From: Sphingobacterium mizutaii
Lineage (GTDB): Bacteria > Bacteroidota > Bacteroidia > Sphingobacteriales > Sphingobacteriaceae
Length of the DNA stretch: 64,000 nucleotides
Assembly (NCBI RefSeq): GCF_900187125.1
Contig: NZ_LT906468.1
Span: forward strand, 4,464,001-4,528,000
Direction of reading: 5' to 3'
Shown: piece after piece, positions 30,790 to 40,350 of the stretch
Layout: every line of letters starts with the position of its first letter
Numbering within the stretch: position 1 is the stretch's first letter
The notes under the pieces: generated by a model
Databases searched by the model: none
Seen by the model: the letters and a program-made list of their open reading frames with translations, nothing else
What the model was told of the DNA's origin: nothing
Program-made: the position numbers and the translations under genes

Positions 30790-30960
30790 CGTACAGGTAT
30801 TAGGAGGGCACTCCAGCTTTTCATAAGCATTAGACCATTTAAGATAATGAAATTATCCCAAAATCCAGATACAAAACATTCTAAGCCAAGGCGTAGCAGT
30901 GTTAATAAAAAAAACGTTATATAAAAAAGATTTAATTTTCACCCCAACAGAACCCTTATT

Positions 30961-31575
30961 ATGAAAAACCTATTCGGCATATTTTCCATACTGATACTGC
31001 TATTTTCCTGCAGCAAAGGTGAGTCCTTAAATATTGAACATGAATCCGCCTATAAGAAGAGCTTAAAAAAATGGGAAGAGTTCAGGTCAGAAAACAACAA
31101 CACATATACCTTTGTAATTGAGACCGATCGTTCCTTTTCAGCTTTGCCTTCTAGGATTACCCTAACGGTGGAAAACGGGATTTTGACAAAAAGAAACGGG
31201 CATAAAATGGATCTGTTTTTGGTTCCAAGGCCAGCGGCCGGCTGGACAGAAGAAAACATCAGAGTAGCGCTGACTTCTATAAACATGGACAAAGCGCGAA
31301 TCGAGGAAATGCTCACTGCCGATTTTATTGCCGGTATGGAATGGGAAGAAGATCAAAATAATTTAGGAAAATATGGTCCCCAGGACCTCGCGATGACCAT
31401 CGATCAAATCTATAAAAAAGCAAAGGACACCTGGCTGGTACCAAGCAAAGGCGATGAGGCCATCTTTGAAACCAAGAACAATGGAATAATTTCGATGGTA
31501 GGCACCAGATTAAAACCCCATGATGACTTCCCTTTCAACGGCGTCAGGATCGTTTCGATTGCGGCATTAAAATAG
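30961..31575 (+). CDS. Hypothetical lipoprotein (DUF6174-like middle region)
   Basis: 204 residues. The lipoprotein signal LILLFSC gives a lipidated cysteine near residue 17. The next part (SLKKWEEFRSENNNTYTFVIET ... ITLTVENGILTKRNG) resembles proteins that start with a W-x-x-x-x-x-x-Y-x-F/Y block, such as DUF6174. No catalytic motif. Function unknown. Confidence 0.6.
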   Translation: MKNLFGIFSILILLFSCSKGESLNIEHESAYKKSLKKWEEFRSENNNTYTFVIETDRSFSALPSRITLTVENGILTKRNGHKMDLFLVPRPAAGWTEENIRVALTSINMDKARIEEMLTADFIAGMEWEEDQNNLGKYGPQDLAMTIDQIYKKAKDTWLVPSKGDEAIFETKNNGIISMVGTRLKPHDDFPFNGVRIVSIAALK

Positions 31576-31650
31576 AAAAGCAAACAATAGCCTTCCCAGC
31601 TCCACTTTCTATTCATTTTATATAATTCAAACAGCAATTCCAGGGCATCG

Positions 31651-31738
31651 CTCCTCCATTTATATAAATCCGCAAACCCTTCTTTTGCAAGGCGAAGAAC
31701 TTTGCTTCATCTTTGGTTTAGCGAGTTAAATGGAGGAG
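31651..31738 (+). promoter_or_regulatory. Shine-Dalgarno-sequestering inverted repeat
   Basis: CTCCTCCATTTA (31651-31662) is the perfect reverse complement of TAAATGGAGGAG (31727-31738). The second arm contains a full Shine-Dalgarno, GGAGGAG, 7 nt before the start codon at 31746. Further inside, AAACC and GGTTT can also pair. If transcription starts before 31651, the ribosome site would be hidden. A weak promoter-like pair, TTTTG and CATCTTTG, lies inside the loop, which would give a transcript without the first arm. Confidence 0.6.
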
Positions 31739-31745
31739 AAATACA

Positions 31746-32003
31746 ATGAGAAGAATAAACCACGGGAACGGATTGAATGTTTTTATTTTGATGGCCTCAT
31801 TCCTTTTGACAGCCTCAAAAGCAAAGTCTCTTGACTTTCGTTCCACCTTGGAAAACATAAGTTCCCGAACAATGGGCTTTTTTCAAAATTCAGGTGAGCT
31901 AGCACATGGAACCCGTCAGGAAATTCCAGAAGAGGGCAATACCGATCAGAAGGAAGACATTGTCAACCCATCATTCGGTTGGGAAATCACGAACTGTTTA
32001 TAA
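31746..32003 (+). CDS. Small exported hypothetical protein
   Basis: 85 residues with a signal peptide (hydrophobic 12-25, cleavage near SKAKS) and a short acidic mature part. No family recognised. It has one of the very few strong Shine-Dalgarno sites in the window, and that site lies in a perfect inverted repeat. A terminator follows at 32019. Confidence 0.6.
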   Translation: MRRINHGNGLNVFILMASFLLTASKAKSLDFRSTLENISSRTMGFFQNSGELAHGTRQEIPEEGNTDQKEDIVNPSFGWEITNCL

Positions 32004-32018
32004 GTTAATTCATAATAA

Positions 32019-32056
32019 ACAAGGCCTCCAAAATTGGAAGCCTTGTTTTTTTTCGT
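32019..32056 (+). terminator. Terminator after the 31746 gene
   Basis: ACAAGGCCTCCA pairs with TGGAAGCCTTGT (one mismatch) around an AAAT loop, followed by eight T. The next gene converges on it. Confidence 0.88.
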
Positions 32057-32062
32057 ATATGC

Positions 32063-32281
32063 TTATTTCTTTCCGCCACCTCGCAACAAGGCAACCAATA
32101 GCAAAATAAAGACCGCCCCACCGACTACCCATACCCAGGGTTTTGAGAACATACCTTCATCTCCCTTGTCGATATCCACATTGATATCCAACCCTTTGTC
32201 CTGTGCCCAAGCTTGAAGGGACACAAACAACAGCATTAACACTGCCATTGGACGAAATTTAATGATCCAATTTCCTTTCAT
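32063..32281 (-). CDS. Small membrane protein with signal peptide and C-terminal TM helix
   Basis: 72 residues. Signal peptide ending LQAWAQ (residue 27), a short acidic periplasmic stretch (DINVDIDKGDEG), a C-terminal membrane helix (WVWVVGGAVFILLLVALL) and a GGGKK tail. I recall such short proteins in Bacteroidota but no function. Confidence 0.7.
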   Translation of the reverse strand: MKGNWIIKFRPMAVLMLLFVSLQAWAQDKGLDINVDIDKGDEGMFSKPWVWVVGGAVFILLLVALLRGGGKK

Positions 32282-32576
32282 ATCAGATGTTTTAAAGTGT
32301 ATAATTTGAGTTATAACAGATTGTCACAACAAATGTTTTCATTTAAAATTAACCCACACATACGATAGGCCATATTGACATAGGCCAACAGTTTCCAGGT
32401 TCATGACAAAATTTAAGCCTCGGTTAATTTAATGCCCTCTGGGATGTAGCATAAATTCGACAATTCTAAGTTTAGTTTAGGTAAACCGCAACCGAAAGAA
32501 TTAATAATATCGAACTTTATAGAATCAAAATCAATATTAACTTAATCGGCTAACCCCCTTTATTACAACTACTACG

Positions 32577-33404
32577 ATGAATCCTTATCTTAATTTCCAC
32601 AATCAAGATCTCATGGATTATGCTAGGAAGCATAAGGCCAAGTACAAGAATGCTAACCCATTCCCTTCCATTTCATTGGAGAATTTCTTCAATCCCGAGT
32701 TTTTAACCGAAGTGTTAGAAGAATTCCCCGATCTTTCCAAAGGAAACAATATTGTTTACAACGATCCATTGCAGAAGAAGTTGGCAGGAAACGGAGAGGA
32801 GCTTTTTGGTCCCAGAACCAAGCAGCTGATGCATTTCTTGAACTCAGAGCCTTTTTTGAATTTTGTAAATGAAATCACCGGCATCGAAGAAACTTTGTTC
32901 GGAGACCCTTATTTCTCTGGTGCCGGACTTCATGAAACCAAGCGTGGCGGTTTATTAAAAGTACATGCCGATTTCAACAAGCACCCTATCAATGGGCTTG
33001 ACCGCCGTGTTAACCTCATTGTATATTTGAATAAGGATTGGAAGGATGAGTATGGGGGCCATTTCGAGCTATGGGACGAGGAAATGAATGGTTGTGTCGA
33101 TAAGTTCGCCCCAAATTTCAATTCCATTGCAATGTTTTCGACCACTTCTGTATCCTACCATGGTTTACCGAACCCATTGACTTGCCCTGAACATATGAGC
33201 CGAAAATCATTGGCACTCTATTTTTATTCCAACGGCAGGCCAGAAACCGAAGCAGTAGCTTTCAAGGACGGGCACAACTCCATCTTTGTGAAAAGGAAAA
33301 ATTCAAGTGAAGATTCAGTGGCTTGGGATAGATACGATGAGTCCAGAAGGAAAAAGCCAATCCTAAGAAGGATCTATAATAAAATCGTAGCGCGATTATT
33401 GTAA
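32577..33404 (+). CDS. 2OG-Fe(II) oxygenase (prolyl 4-hydroxylase-like)
   Basis: 275 residues. A double-stranded beta-helix oxygenase with HxD iron ligands in LKVHADFNKH (about 129-138), a strand GGHFELWD, and the distal histidine in SYHGLPNP with SRKSLALYFYSNGRP carrying the Arg for 2-oxoglutarate. No signal peptide. In bacteria, relatives hydroxylate proteins or small molecules attached to surface sugars; the substrate is unknown. Single gene with a terminator after it. Confidence 0.87.
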   Translation: MNPYLNFHNQDLMDYARKHKAKYKNANPFPSISLENFFNPEFLTEVLEEFPDLSKGNNIVYNDPLQKKLAGNGEELFGPRTKQLMHFLNSEPFLNFVNEITGIEETLFGDPYFSGAGLHETKRGGLLKVHADFNKHPINGLDRRVNLIVYLNKDWKDEYGGHFELWDEEMNGCVDKFAPNFNSIAMFSTTSVSYHGLPNPLTCPEHMSRKSLALYFYSNGRPETEAVAFKDGHNSIFVKRKNSSEDSVAWDRYDESRRKKPILRRIYNKIVARLL

Positions 33405-33415
33405 TTTTATATAGG

Positions 33416-33452
33416 GCTGACCAGGATCTCCTTTGGTCAGCTCCATCTTTTC
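33416..33452 (+). terminator. Terminator of the oxygenase gene
   Basis: GCTGACCA (33416-33423) pairs with TGGTCAGC (33434-33441), followed by a T-rich stretch. Confidence 0.75.
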
Positions 33453-33896
33453 CTTCTTCCTACCCCTACTTTAAACCAACATTCCTCCCATCCATTTCAA
33501 ACAGCTCCAATTTTAATGGGACTAACCATTCTGTTAAAAAATAGGGGGCTCCCTTTCTATTGAGCCATTAAACATTACAGGGTTTCTCTATCGATTTAGA
33601 AATGCCACAATCCATTTAACGGCCCAAAATGCGGACTGAACAGCATCAAGGTGACCTTTCCACAGCTTCTTTGGCTAAAAACACTCCCATCGCCTTTAAC
33701 ATATATTTTACATCCGGGTAAAACAGCCTGCCCAATACCATTAAAAATTAAATGATTAGGAATAAAAAACAATTTCTGTGGTTATTGATTTATTAATTGT
33801 TAACCATCGCGTAACATTACGTTAACATTACCTAATTACTTTTGACCAACTGAGGGAGAACCCATGATTCCTCAACATCTAACATCTTAAAATTAT
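33453..33896. other. Upstream region of susC/susD
   Basis: 444 bp without a gene. It contains the -7 box TACTTTTG at 33837-33844, 53 nt before the susC start codon; no ECF-type or other operator was recognised. Confidence 0.6.
33837..33844 (+). promoter_or_regulatory. -7 box of the susC/susD operon
   Basis: TACTTTTG matches TAnnTTTG. No clear -33 element at 19-21 nt, which could mean activator dependence. Confidence 0.55.
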
Positions 33897-36800
33897 ATGA
33901 AAAAAGTATCTACTCCTTTTCATCGAAGTTCCAAACGAACCTCATGCGCCTTTTTACTCCTTCTCGGACTTGGTTTCTCACCAGCTATGTCTCATGCCTT
34001 CCATGCTAAAGCTCCAAACGCTGAATGGAACAAGCAGCAGAAGATCACCGTTGCAGGCATCATCTACGATCAGAGCAGCAATACTCCGATCAGTGGTGCA
34101 ACCATTATTGCTGATGGGAAAGCAATAGGAACCAGTAATCAAAATGGTGAATTCTCCATTCAGGTAGATCCCGGAAAACCTGTTAGTTTCCAGAGCCTAG
34201 GTTTCCAGAGCCATTCTCAACAATGGACCAGAGATACCAAAGCCGTCCGGATCAACATGGTCCCATCGGATGAATCCATCCAAGAGGTGGTGGTGACGGC
34301 ATTAGGGATCAAAAGGGAGGAAAAGTCTCTGGGATATGCAGTAAGTAAAGTTACGGCAGAACAAATGACAGAGGCTACGCCAAGCAACTGGGTGGACGCG
34401 ATGAAAGGAAAGGTTGCCGGATTGAACATCACGCAAGCAAGTTCGGGTCCGTTAAATACTGCAAGAATTAATTTACGAGGAGACCGCTCCTTAGATCCGG
34501 GCAAAAACGAGGCCCTGATCGTTGTAGATGGTATCCCGATGGTAACAGGCCGATTCAGTTCGGGTGTAACAGATGCCTACGGGGCAGGATCTAGCGGTGC
34601 GGATAAAGATATTCCCATTGACTTCGGTAACGGTCTGGGCGATATCAACCCAGATGACATCGAATCCATCTCCGTACTTAAAGGCGCCGCCGCCACCGCA
34701 CTGTATGGTAGCCGTGCCGGCAACGGAGCCTTAATCATTACTACCAAGTCTGGAAGAAACAGCAAAAATGGAATCGGGATCTCGATCAATTCCAATACCA
34801 GCTTCCAATCGGTCCTGAAATGGCCCGCTTTCCAATATGAATATGGACAAGGTAACCTGGAGCGCAATGCTGCAGGCGAGCAATATTATTCCTATGGTTT
34901 GACCGAAGACGGTAAAAACACCGGATCAACCTCCAGTGCCTTCGGACCAAAATTCAACGGTCAGGAGTATTTTCAATATGACCCAAGCACCGAAACCGGA
35001 GGAACGACCAGGACTCCTTGGGTCCCATACAAGGGCGGGGTAAAGGATTTCTTCAATGTTGGAGAAACCTATATGAACAGTGTTTCATTTGATGGCGGCA
35101 ATGAAAACTTCACTACAAGAGCATCATTGACGCACACCAAAAACTCCTGGATCATGCCAAATACCGGCTTTGAAAGGTTGGTGGCATCGATCAATTCCTC
35201 GGCTAAACTGAGCGATAAATTGAAGGTCAACATGAAGGCCAACTATACCAACAAAGGCAGTGATAACCTTCCGGGAACTGGATATAACAACCAGTCCATT
35301 GGTTATTTCATGATCTTCCAAAACCCCAGCATCAGCCTAGATTGGTACAGACCGATGTGGAAAAAGGACAGAGAAGATATCGAACAGATCCACCCTTTCA
35401 GTTCCTATATAGAAAACCCATTTGTCATTGCCTATGAAATGACCAACAGCCTGAAGAGCCATGGTATTGACGGAATGCTACAAGGGGTCTATACCTTTAA
35501 CCCTAAATGGGAAATCATGCTTCGGTCGGGTCTGTCCATGCGTTCCGATATCAGGGAACAGAGGCGCCCATGGGATACCGCCAACTTTCCGAAAGGATAT
35601 TATAAGCAACAGGATCTATTCTATATGGAAGCCAACACCGATGCATTGCTGTCTTATAATGATCAGATCAATGAAGACTTCAATATCCGAGTATCCCTAG
35701 GCGGAAACCTCATGAAACGCGACATCAAGGAAGATATCGGTGTGGCTAGGGGATTGACCTCGCCAGGTGTTTACAAATTAGCGAATGCATTGACAAGCCC
35801 AGTGGCAGAAAACACGGCGACTCAAAAGGAAATCCAAAGTGTATTCGGAATGGTTAACCTAGGCTGGCGTGACATGGTCTTTGTCGATGTGACCGCAAGA
35901 AATGACTGGTCTTCTACCCTGCCAAACAGTAGCCGTTCCTATTTCTACCCTTCTGTGAGCAGTAGTTTTGTACTGAGCGAGATGATAGAGATGCCAAGTC
36001 AGATCTCCTTCGCCAAACTTCGCCTATCTTGGGCGCAGGTCGGTAATGATGCCGATCCATACCAAACCATCAAGTATTTCAACAACTCCATTTTCCCCGG
36101 TTCAGCAGAAGCACCATCACTATTGCATAATGCAGACCTGAAACCGGAGATCTCGACCTCTACAGAAGCAGGGGTAAATGTTGCTTTCTTCAACAATCGC
36201 TTGACTGCTGACGTGAACTATTATTTCAACCGCTCGAGAAACCAAATCCTGATCGTTCCACGTGACGTCACTACTGGTTTCAGCTCTGAAGTGATCAATG
36301 GTGGCCTGATCCAGAACAAAGGTTGGGAAGTCAGCTTGACCGGAACGCCAGTGAGGAATGAAAACTTCCAATGGAATGTTACAGCCAACTGGGCTAAGAA
36401 CAACAACGAGATCTTAGAACTGAGCGAAGGTGTTGAAACACCGCAACAGGTAATCGCATCCAGTGGATCGGGAGCAGCGGAGATCATAGCGACCGTAGGT
36501 GGTTCTACAGGTGACCTATGGGGCTACGGATTAGTGCGCAATGACCAAGGACAAGTGATCTATGATGCTAAGACCGGTTTGCCGGTACGTCCTGCTGACA
36601 AAGTGAAGATCGGGAATGCCTATGCAGATTGGAGAGGTGGATTCCACAATGAATTCAGGTACAAGAACTTTACTTTGAGCGCCTTGATCGATGGTCAGTA
36701 CGGTGGTATCGTTTATTCGCAAACGCATCACAAGATGTCGGAGCAAGGTAAATTGGAACACACGCTACGCGGTCGTGAAACCGGGAAAATTGTTGGCGAA

Positions 36801-37160
36801 GGGGTCATCCAAAATGCAGATGGTTCTTTCAGTCCAAATACCAAAGAAGTAGCGATCAATACCTATTATGGTGATTACTACAGAAGGGCCAACGTAGAAA
36901 CCAACAGCTTTGATGCTTCCTACCTAAAGCTTCGTGAAGTGAGGTTTGAGTACGCATTGCCAAAGTCTCTGGTTTCAAAGTGGAAAATGAACAACGCTTC
37001 AATCGCATTCTTCGGTCGTGATCTATTCATGATCACCGACTTCCCGATGTACGATCCTGAAACCGCAGCATTAAATGGCGCAACCATTATGCCGGGCGTA
37101 GAGATGGGCCAGATGCCAAGTACAAAAACCTTTGGAATGAATTTGAAAGTAAACTTCTAA
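33897..37160 (+). CDS. SusC/RagA-family TonB-linked outer-membrane receptor
   Basis: 1087 residues. Signal peptide to about 36 (MSHAFHA), then a carboxypeptidase-regulatory-like domain (about 50-125, VAGIIYDQSSNTPISGATI), a plug domain (about 130-260, with EEVVVTALGIKREEKSLGYAVS-type start and the SusC plug block SISVLKGAAATALYGSRAGNGALIITTKSG) and a 22-strand barrel to the end (GMNLKVNF). It lacks the STN domain, so it is not driven by a FecR/ECF pair. It imports oligosaccharides or peptides with the SusD lipoprotein encoded 11 nt downstream. Confidence 0.95.
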   Translation: MKKVSTPFHRSSKRTSCAFLLLLGLGFSPAMSHAFHAKAPNAEWNKQQKITVAGIIYDQSSNTPISGATIIADGKAIGTSNQNGEFSIQVDPGKPVSFQSLGFQSHSQQWTRDTKAVRINMVPSDESIQEVVVTALGIKREEKSLGYAVSKVTAEQMTEATPSNWVDAMKGKVAGLNITQASSGPLNTARINLRGDRSLDPGKNEALIVVDGIPMVTGRFSSGVTDAYGAGSSGADKDIPIDFGNGLGDINPDDIESISVLKGAAATALYGSRAGNGALIITTKSGRNSKNGIGISINSNTSFQSVLKWPAFQYEYGQGNLERNAAGEQYYSYGLTEDGKNTGSTSSAFGPKFNGQEYFQYDPSTETGGTTRTPWVPYKGGVKDFFNVGETYMNSVSFDGGNENFTTRASLTHTKNSWIMPNTGFERLVASINSSAKLSDKLKVNMKANYTNKGSDNLPGTGYNNQSIGYFMIFQNPSISLDWYRPMWKKDREDIEQIHPFSSYIENPFVIAYEMTNSLKSHGIDGMLQGVYTFNPKWEIMLRSGLSMRSDIREQRRPWDTANFPKGYYKQQDLFYMEANTDALLSYNDQINEDFNIRVSLGGNLMKRDIKEDIGVARGLTSPGVYKLANALTSPVAENTATQKEIQSVFGMVNLGWRDMVFVDVTARNDWSSTLPNSSRSYFYPSVSSSFVLSEMIEMPSQISFAKLRLSWAQVGNDADPYQTIKYFNNSIFPGSAEAPSLLHNADLKPEISTSTEAGVNVAFFNNRLTADVNYYFNRSRNQILIVPRDVTTGFSSEVINGGLIQNKGWEVSLTGTPVRNENFQWNVTANWAKNNNEILELSEGVETPQQVIASSGSGAAEIIATVGGSTGDLWGYGLVRNDQGQVIYDAKTGLPVRPADKVKIGNAYADWRGGFHNEFRYKNFTLSALIDGQYGGIVYSQTHHKMSEQGKLEHTLRGRETGKIVGEGVIQNADGSFSPNTKEVAINTYYGDYYRRANVETNSFDASYLKLREVRFEYALPKSLVSKWKMNNASIAFFGRDLFMITDFPMYDPETAALNGATIMPGVEMGQMPSTKTFGMNLKVNF

Positions 37161-37171
37161 GCTGAAAAACA

Positions 37172-38629
37172 ATGAAAATCAACTATAAAAATATCCTTAT
37201 CGCTCTTGTTCTTTCCGCAGGATTGACAGGATGTACGAAAGACTTTGACGAAATCAATAACAATCCCAACAAACTGGAGTTTGTTGCTCCCGGAACATTG
37301 GTAACCCCCACGGTATATGGAATGGCCACTTATTTTACGGTCAGGAGCAATGACTTCACTTGGGAAATCATGCAAGATGGACTAGCAAACCCTAGTGCTG
37401 CCAATGGTATTCACCGCTATTACTTCACCGAACAATCAGGTGATGGAACATGGAACAATTGCTATAGGTACCTAAGGAATATCCGTGAAATGGAAAGCGC
37501 AGCCATCAATGGCAATACAAAACTACCGGTATACGAAGCGGTGGCAACGACATTGAAAGCCTATATCGCAGGTATCTTGACCGATAGTTTTGGGGATGTA
37601 CCTCTTTCTGAAGCTATGAAAGCCGAGGACGGTGTAGATCAACCGGTATTCGACACACAGGAAAAGATCTATACCGATATGATTGCTGCTCTAGAAAAAG
37701 CGAACATACAGTACACGGATCCATCAGAAATGAATGGAAATGACCTGTTGTACAATAATAAAAAGGACAAATGGCGCAAGTTCAACAATTCCATGCTATT
37801 GCGCTATATCTTAAGAACCTCCAAACGCGCTAATGTATATGCCAAGATCAAGACTATTTTAGATGATCCTGAAAAATACCCTATCTTCACTTCCAATGAA
37901 GATGCAGCTATCTTGAGCATCACAGGTCTTTCTCCATATGATTACGCTTGGGGGAGGCGCCAAGATTACGTGAACTTTACAGCGATGGCCTCTTTCTTTG
38001 TCGATAACTTGAATACCTTAGAAGACCCTAGGAGACCATTCATCATGACCCAGGCAACGGAACTGGTTGATGGTAAAATTGTCCCCATCGGTTATAAAGG
38101 AATTCCCGCAGGTCACTCTGGTGATCTTTCTTCCATCACTTATAGCCCAAGCACCCCGAATGGAGACTTGATGTATCCGGAAGCGGTAGGCACTCCGATC
38201 AAGGAATTGATCATGACCTATGCAGAAGTGGAATTCATCAAAGCGGAAACCTATAATGCCTTGGGATTGACTGCAGAGGCGAAATCGGCTTATGAAAAAG
38301 GGGTAAAGGCCTCTATCGAGCAATATGGTGGCGCATTGCCAGCGAATTATTTCGACAATCCAGCAGCAGCATTCGATGGAACCCTGGAAAGGATCATGCT
38401 GCAGAAATACCTTTCGCTGTTTATGGTGGATTACCAACAATGGTTTGAATACCGTCGAACAGGATTTCCAAAACTCCCAAAAACTGAATTCATGCTGCAC
38501 GATGGCGTAATGCCAACCCGCTTTATGTATAAAAATGAAGTTCGCCGATTTAATCCGGACAACTATGCCAAAGCAGTCCAACAAATGGGCGGCGATACCT
38601 TCCACACTAAGGTATGGTGGGAAAAATAA
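37172..38629 (+). CDS. SusD/RagB-family nutrient-binding lipoprotein
   Basis: 485 residues. The lipoprotein signal ends LTGC (cysteine about residue 21), followed by TKDFDEINNNPN, typical of the SusD-like_2 branch. Helical TPR-like scaffold segments and the end RFNPDNYAKAVQQMGGD fit. It forms a lid on the SusC receptor at the cell surface. Cotranscribed with the preceding gene. No glycosidase follows directly, so the substrate cannot be guessed. Confidence 0.94.
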   Translation: MKINYKNILIALVLSAGLTGCTKDFDEINNNPNKLEFVAPGTLVTPTVYGMATYFTVRSNDFTWEIMQDGLANPSAANGIHRYYFTEQSGDGTWNNCYRYLRNIREMESAAINGNTKLPVYEAVATTLKAYIAGILTDSFGDVPLSEAMKAEDGVDQPVFDTQEKIYTDMIAALEKANIQYTDPSEMNGNDLLYNNKKDKWRKFNNSMLLRYILRTSKRANVYAKIKTILDDPEKYPIFTSNEDAAILSITGLSPYDYAWGRRQDYVNFTAMASFFVDNLNTLEDPRRPFIMTQATELVDGKIVPIGYKGIPAGHSGDLSSITYSPSTPNGDLMYPEAVGTPIKELIMTYAEVEFIKAETYNALGLTAEAKSAYEKGVKASIEQYGGALPANYFDNPAAAFDGTLERIMLQKYLSLFMVDYQQWFEYRRTGFPKLPKTEFMLHDGVMPTRFMYKNEVRRFNPDNYAKAVQQMGGDTFHTKVWWEK

Positions 38630-38650
38630 GACTTACTAATGTACCAAAAT

Positions 38651-38684
38651 ATAGAGGTTGCCCATCCCAGGCAGCCTCTATTTG
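38651..38684 (+). terminator. Hairpin after susD
   Basis: ATAGAGGTTGCC pairs with GGCAGCCTCTAT (12 pairs, one G-U). Only a short T-run follows. Confidence 0.65.
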
Positions 38685-38880
38685 CTAAATGGCAAGAGCG
38701 ATGGACTAAATCCCCAAAACCCGCTCTATAGCTCAATTTCTGGCTTCTCGATGCTCTGTAAGTCCGTTTGCCTTCAAAATGACTGGAATTGAAGGATATT
38801 AAGGCCACCGATTTGCATCGCAGTGGATATATTCAGCAAAGAAATAGGCCAGGCGGAATCGAAGACTAAATACAATATCT

Positions 38881-39197
38881 ATGAAAAAAAAGATCTATGA
38901 AAAACCATTAGTGGGATTATCGTTCCTACTAGCCATTACAGTATTCACAGTTTCCTCTACCGAAATGACAAAGTAGATAGTGACTTATTACCAAGCAAAA
39001 CGACACATACCAGTTCGCAAAACAAAGGTGATAACATCGTGGACCATTCCAAGGGGGATGATAACCAAGAAGAATCCGAATTGATCTTAGACTATGGAAT
39101 CGAGGTATAATCGGACAAAGACGGAAATCGGGTGGAAATCGAAGAGACCGTCAAAAAACCTCAAATATCCGGACCGTCAAGAAAAGGCGGCCCTTGA
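38881..39197 (+). pseudogene. Decayed small gene
   Basis: An ATG at 38881 opens a 31-codon frame with a hydrophobic segment (VGLSFLLAITVFTVSS). Coding-like sequence then continues in the -1 frame (NDKVDSDLLPSKTTHTSS ... ELILDYGIEV), is broken by TAA at 39108 and goes on in that frame to TGA at 39195 (SDKDGNRVEIEETVKKPQ). The shift could be at the eight-A run near 38883 or further on. No family recognised. The rest of the 38685-39481 gap shows nothing. Confidence 0.4.
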
Positions 39198-39481
39198 TTG
39201 TTTCCAATGGGATATTATATTCTCCTTTACTGCCCTGTTTCAGCTTAATTCCAGCTCTTAGCGCTATTATCTTGACAAAGATTTACCGAGAATTAGTTTC
39301 CCCATATTCGGGACACGTTCGGTAGATTCGTATTGTGCCTCGAATGGGGTCAATATTATAGCCCAAAGCAAATCCGTCATTTTTCCCTAACCCAGATAAA
39401 TATTATCGATTGATGACTCAGCTTTTTCAAATTTTCCGTAGCTTAATTTGCGAAATAGATCAATATTCGCACGAAACAACA

Positions 39482-40348
39482 ATGAAATATAGAACATTAC
39501 CCGTTTTGCTATTGCTATCCGCCTTGATGTCCTGCCAGATGCAAACTGGTCAGAACACTGGTACCGAAGAAGATTTATCTAGATCCAATACGGCTGAGCT
39601 CTATGCAAAAAAGACTTATACCCTACCCAATGAATTGAATGAGATATCAGGCATGGCCTTTCTTTCGAACAGCCAGGACATAGCCTATGTCGTACAAGAT
39701 GAAGAAGGTATTGTCTTCACCTATGACCTCAAGAACGGCAGTATCAGTTCTCAATTTGAATTTGGCCCTTCAGGCGATTATGAAGAGATCACTACAGATG
39801 GAAAATACTTCTATGTCCTGGAAAGCAATGGCGATATCCATAGTTTTCCCATCAGCATGGATGTAGACCAAGGAAAGGTTGCTACTTTCAAAGGAAAATT
39901 GGAAAAGGGGGAATACGAATCCATGGCTTATGACCAAAAAAACAACTCCTTGGTCGTAATCTGCAAATCATGTAAAACCGATAGAGGAAATGCGAGCCTG
40001 ACCGGTTATGTGCTTAACGTCCTGGGCCAAGGGGATCTGAGTCTAAAAAACCAGTTTAGCCTTGACTTGAACAATATTGCCAATCTAGACCCTAAAGTTA
40101 AAGACACCTTGAAACCTTCTTCTTTAACCAAACGAAATTCTTCGGAGGAGTGGTACCTCCTTTCTTCAGTGGATCGCCTGTTATTGGTGCTAGACGAGAA
40201 TTTCCAAGCTAAAGAAATCCAACATTTCAAAAAGAAACAGTTGGAACAACCCGAAGGTATCAGCTTCAACAATCTGGGCCAATTGTTTATCAGCAGTGAA
40301 AAAGGAAAAGCTGAAAACGCATTTATCTATCAGATCAACATGAAATAA
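39482..40348 (+). CDS. SdiA-regulated-domain (YjiK-like) lipoprotein
   Basis: 288 residues from the ATG at 39482, which gives a lipoprotein signal (LLLSALMSC); an upstream ATG at 39410 would ruin it. The body is a beta-propeller with LNEISGMAF, GDYEEITTDGKYFYVLESNGDIHSF and the end LEQPEGISFNNLGQLFISSEKG, matching the SdiA-regulated/YjiK family, which is related to phytase-like esterases. Probably periplasmic or surface. The phosphoesterase gene begins 2 nt after its stop, so they act or are regulated together. Confidence 0.82.
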   Translation: MKYRTLPVLLLLSALMSCQMQTGQNTGTEEDLSRSNTAELYAKKTYTLPNELNEISGMAFLSNSQDIAYVVQDEEGIVFTYDLKNGSISSQFEFGPSGDYEEITTDGKYFYVLESNGDIHSFPISMDVDQGKVATFKGKLEKGEYESMAYDQKNNSLVVICKSCKTDRGNASLTGYVLNVLGQGDLSLKNQFSLDLNNIANLDPKVKDTLKPSSLTKRNSSEEWYLLSSVDRLLLVLDENFQAKEIQHFKKKQLEQPEGISFNNLGQLFISSEKGKAENAFIYQINMK

Positions 40349-40350
40349 TC

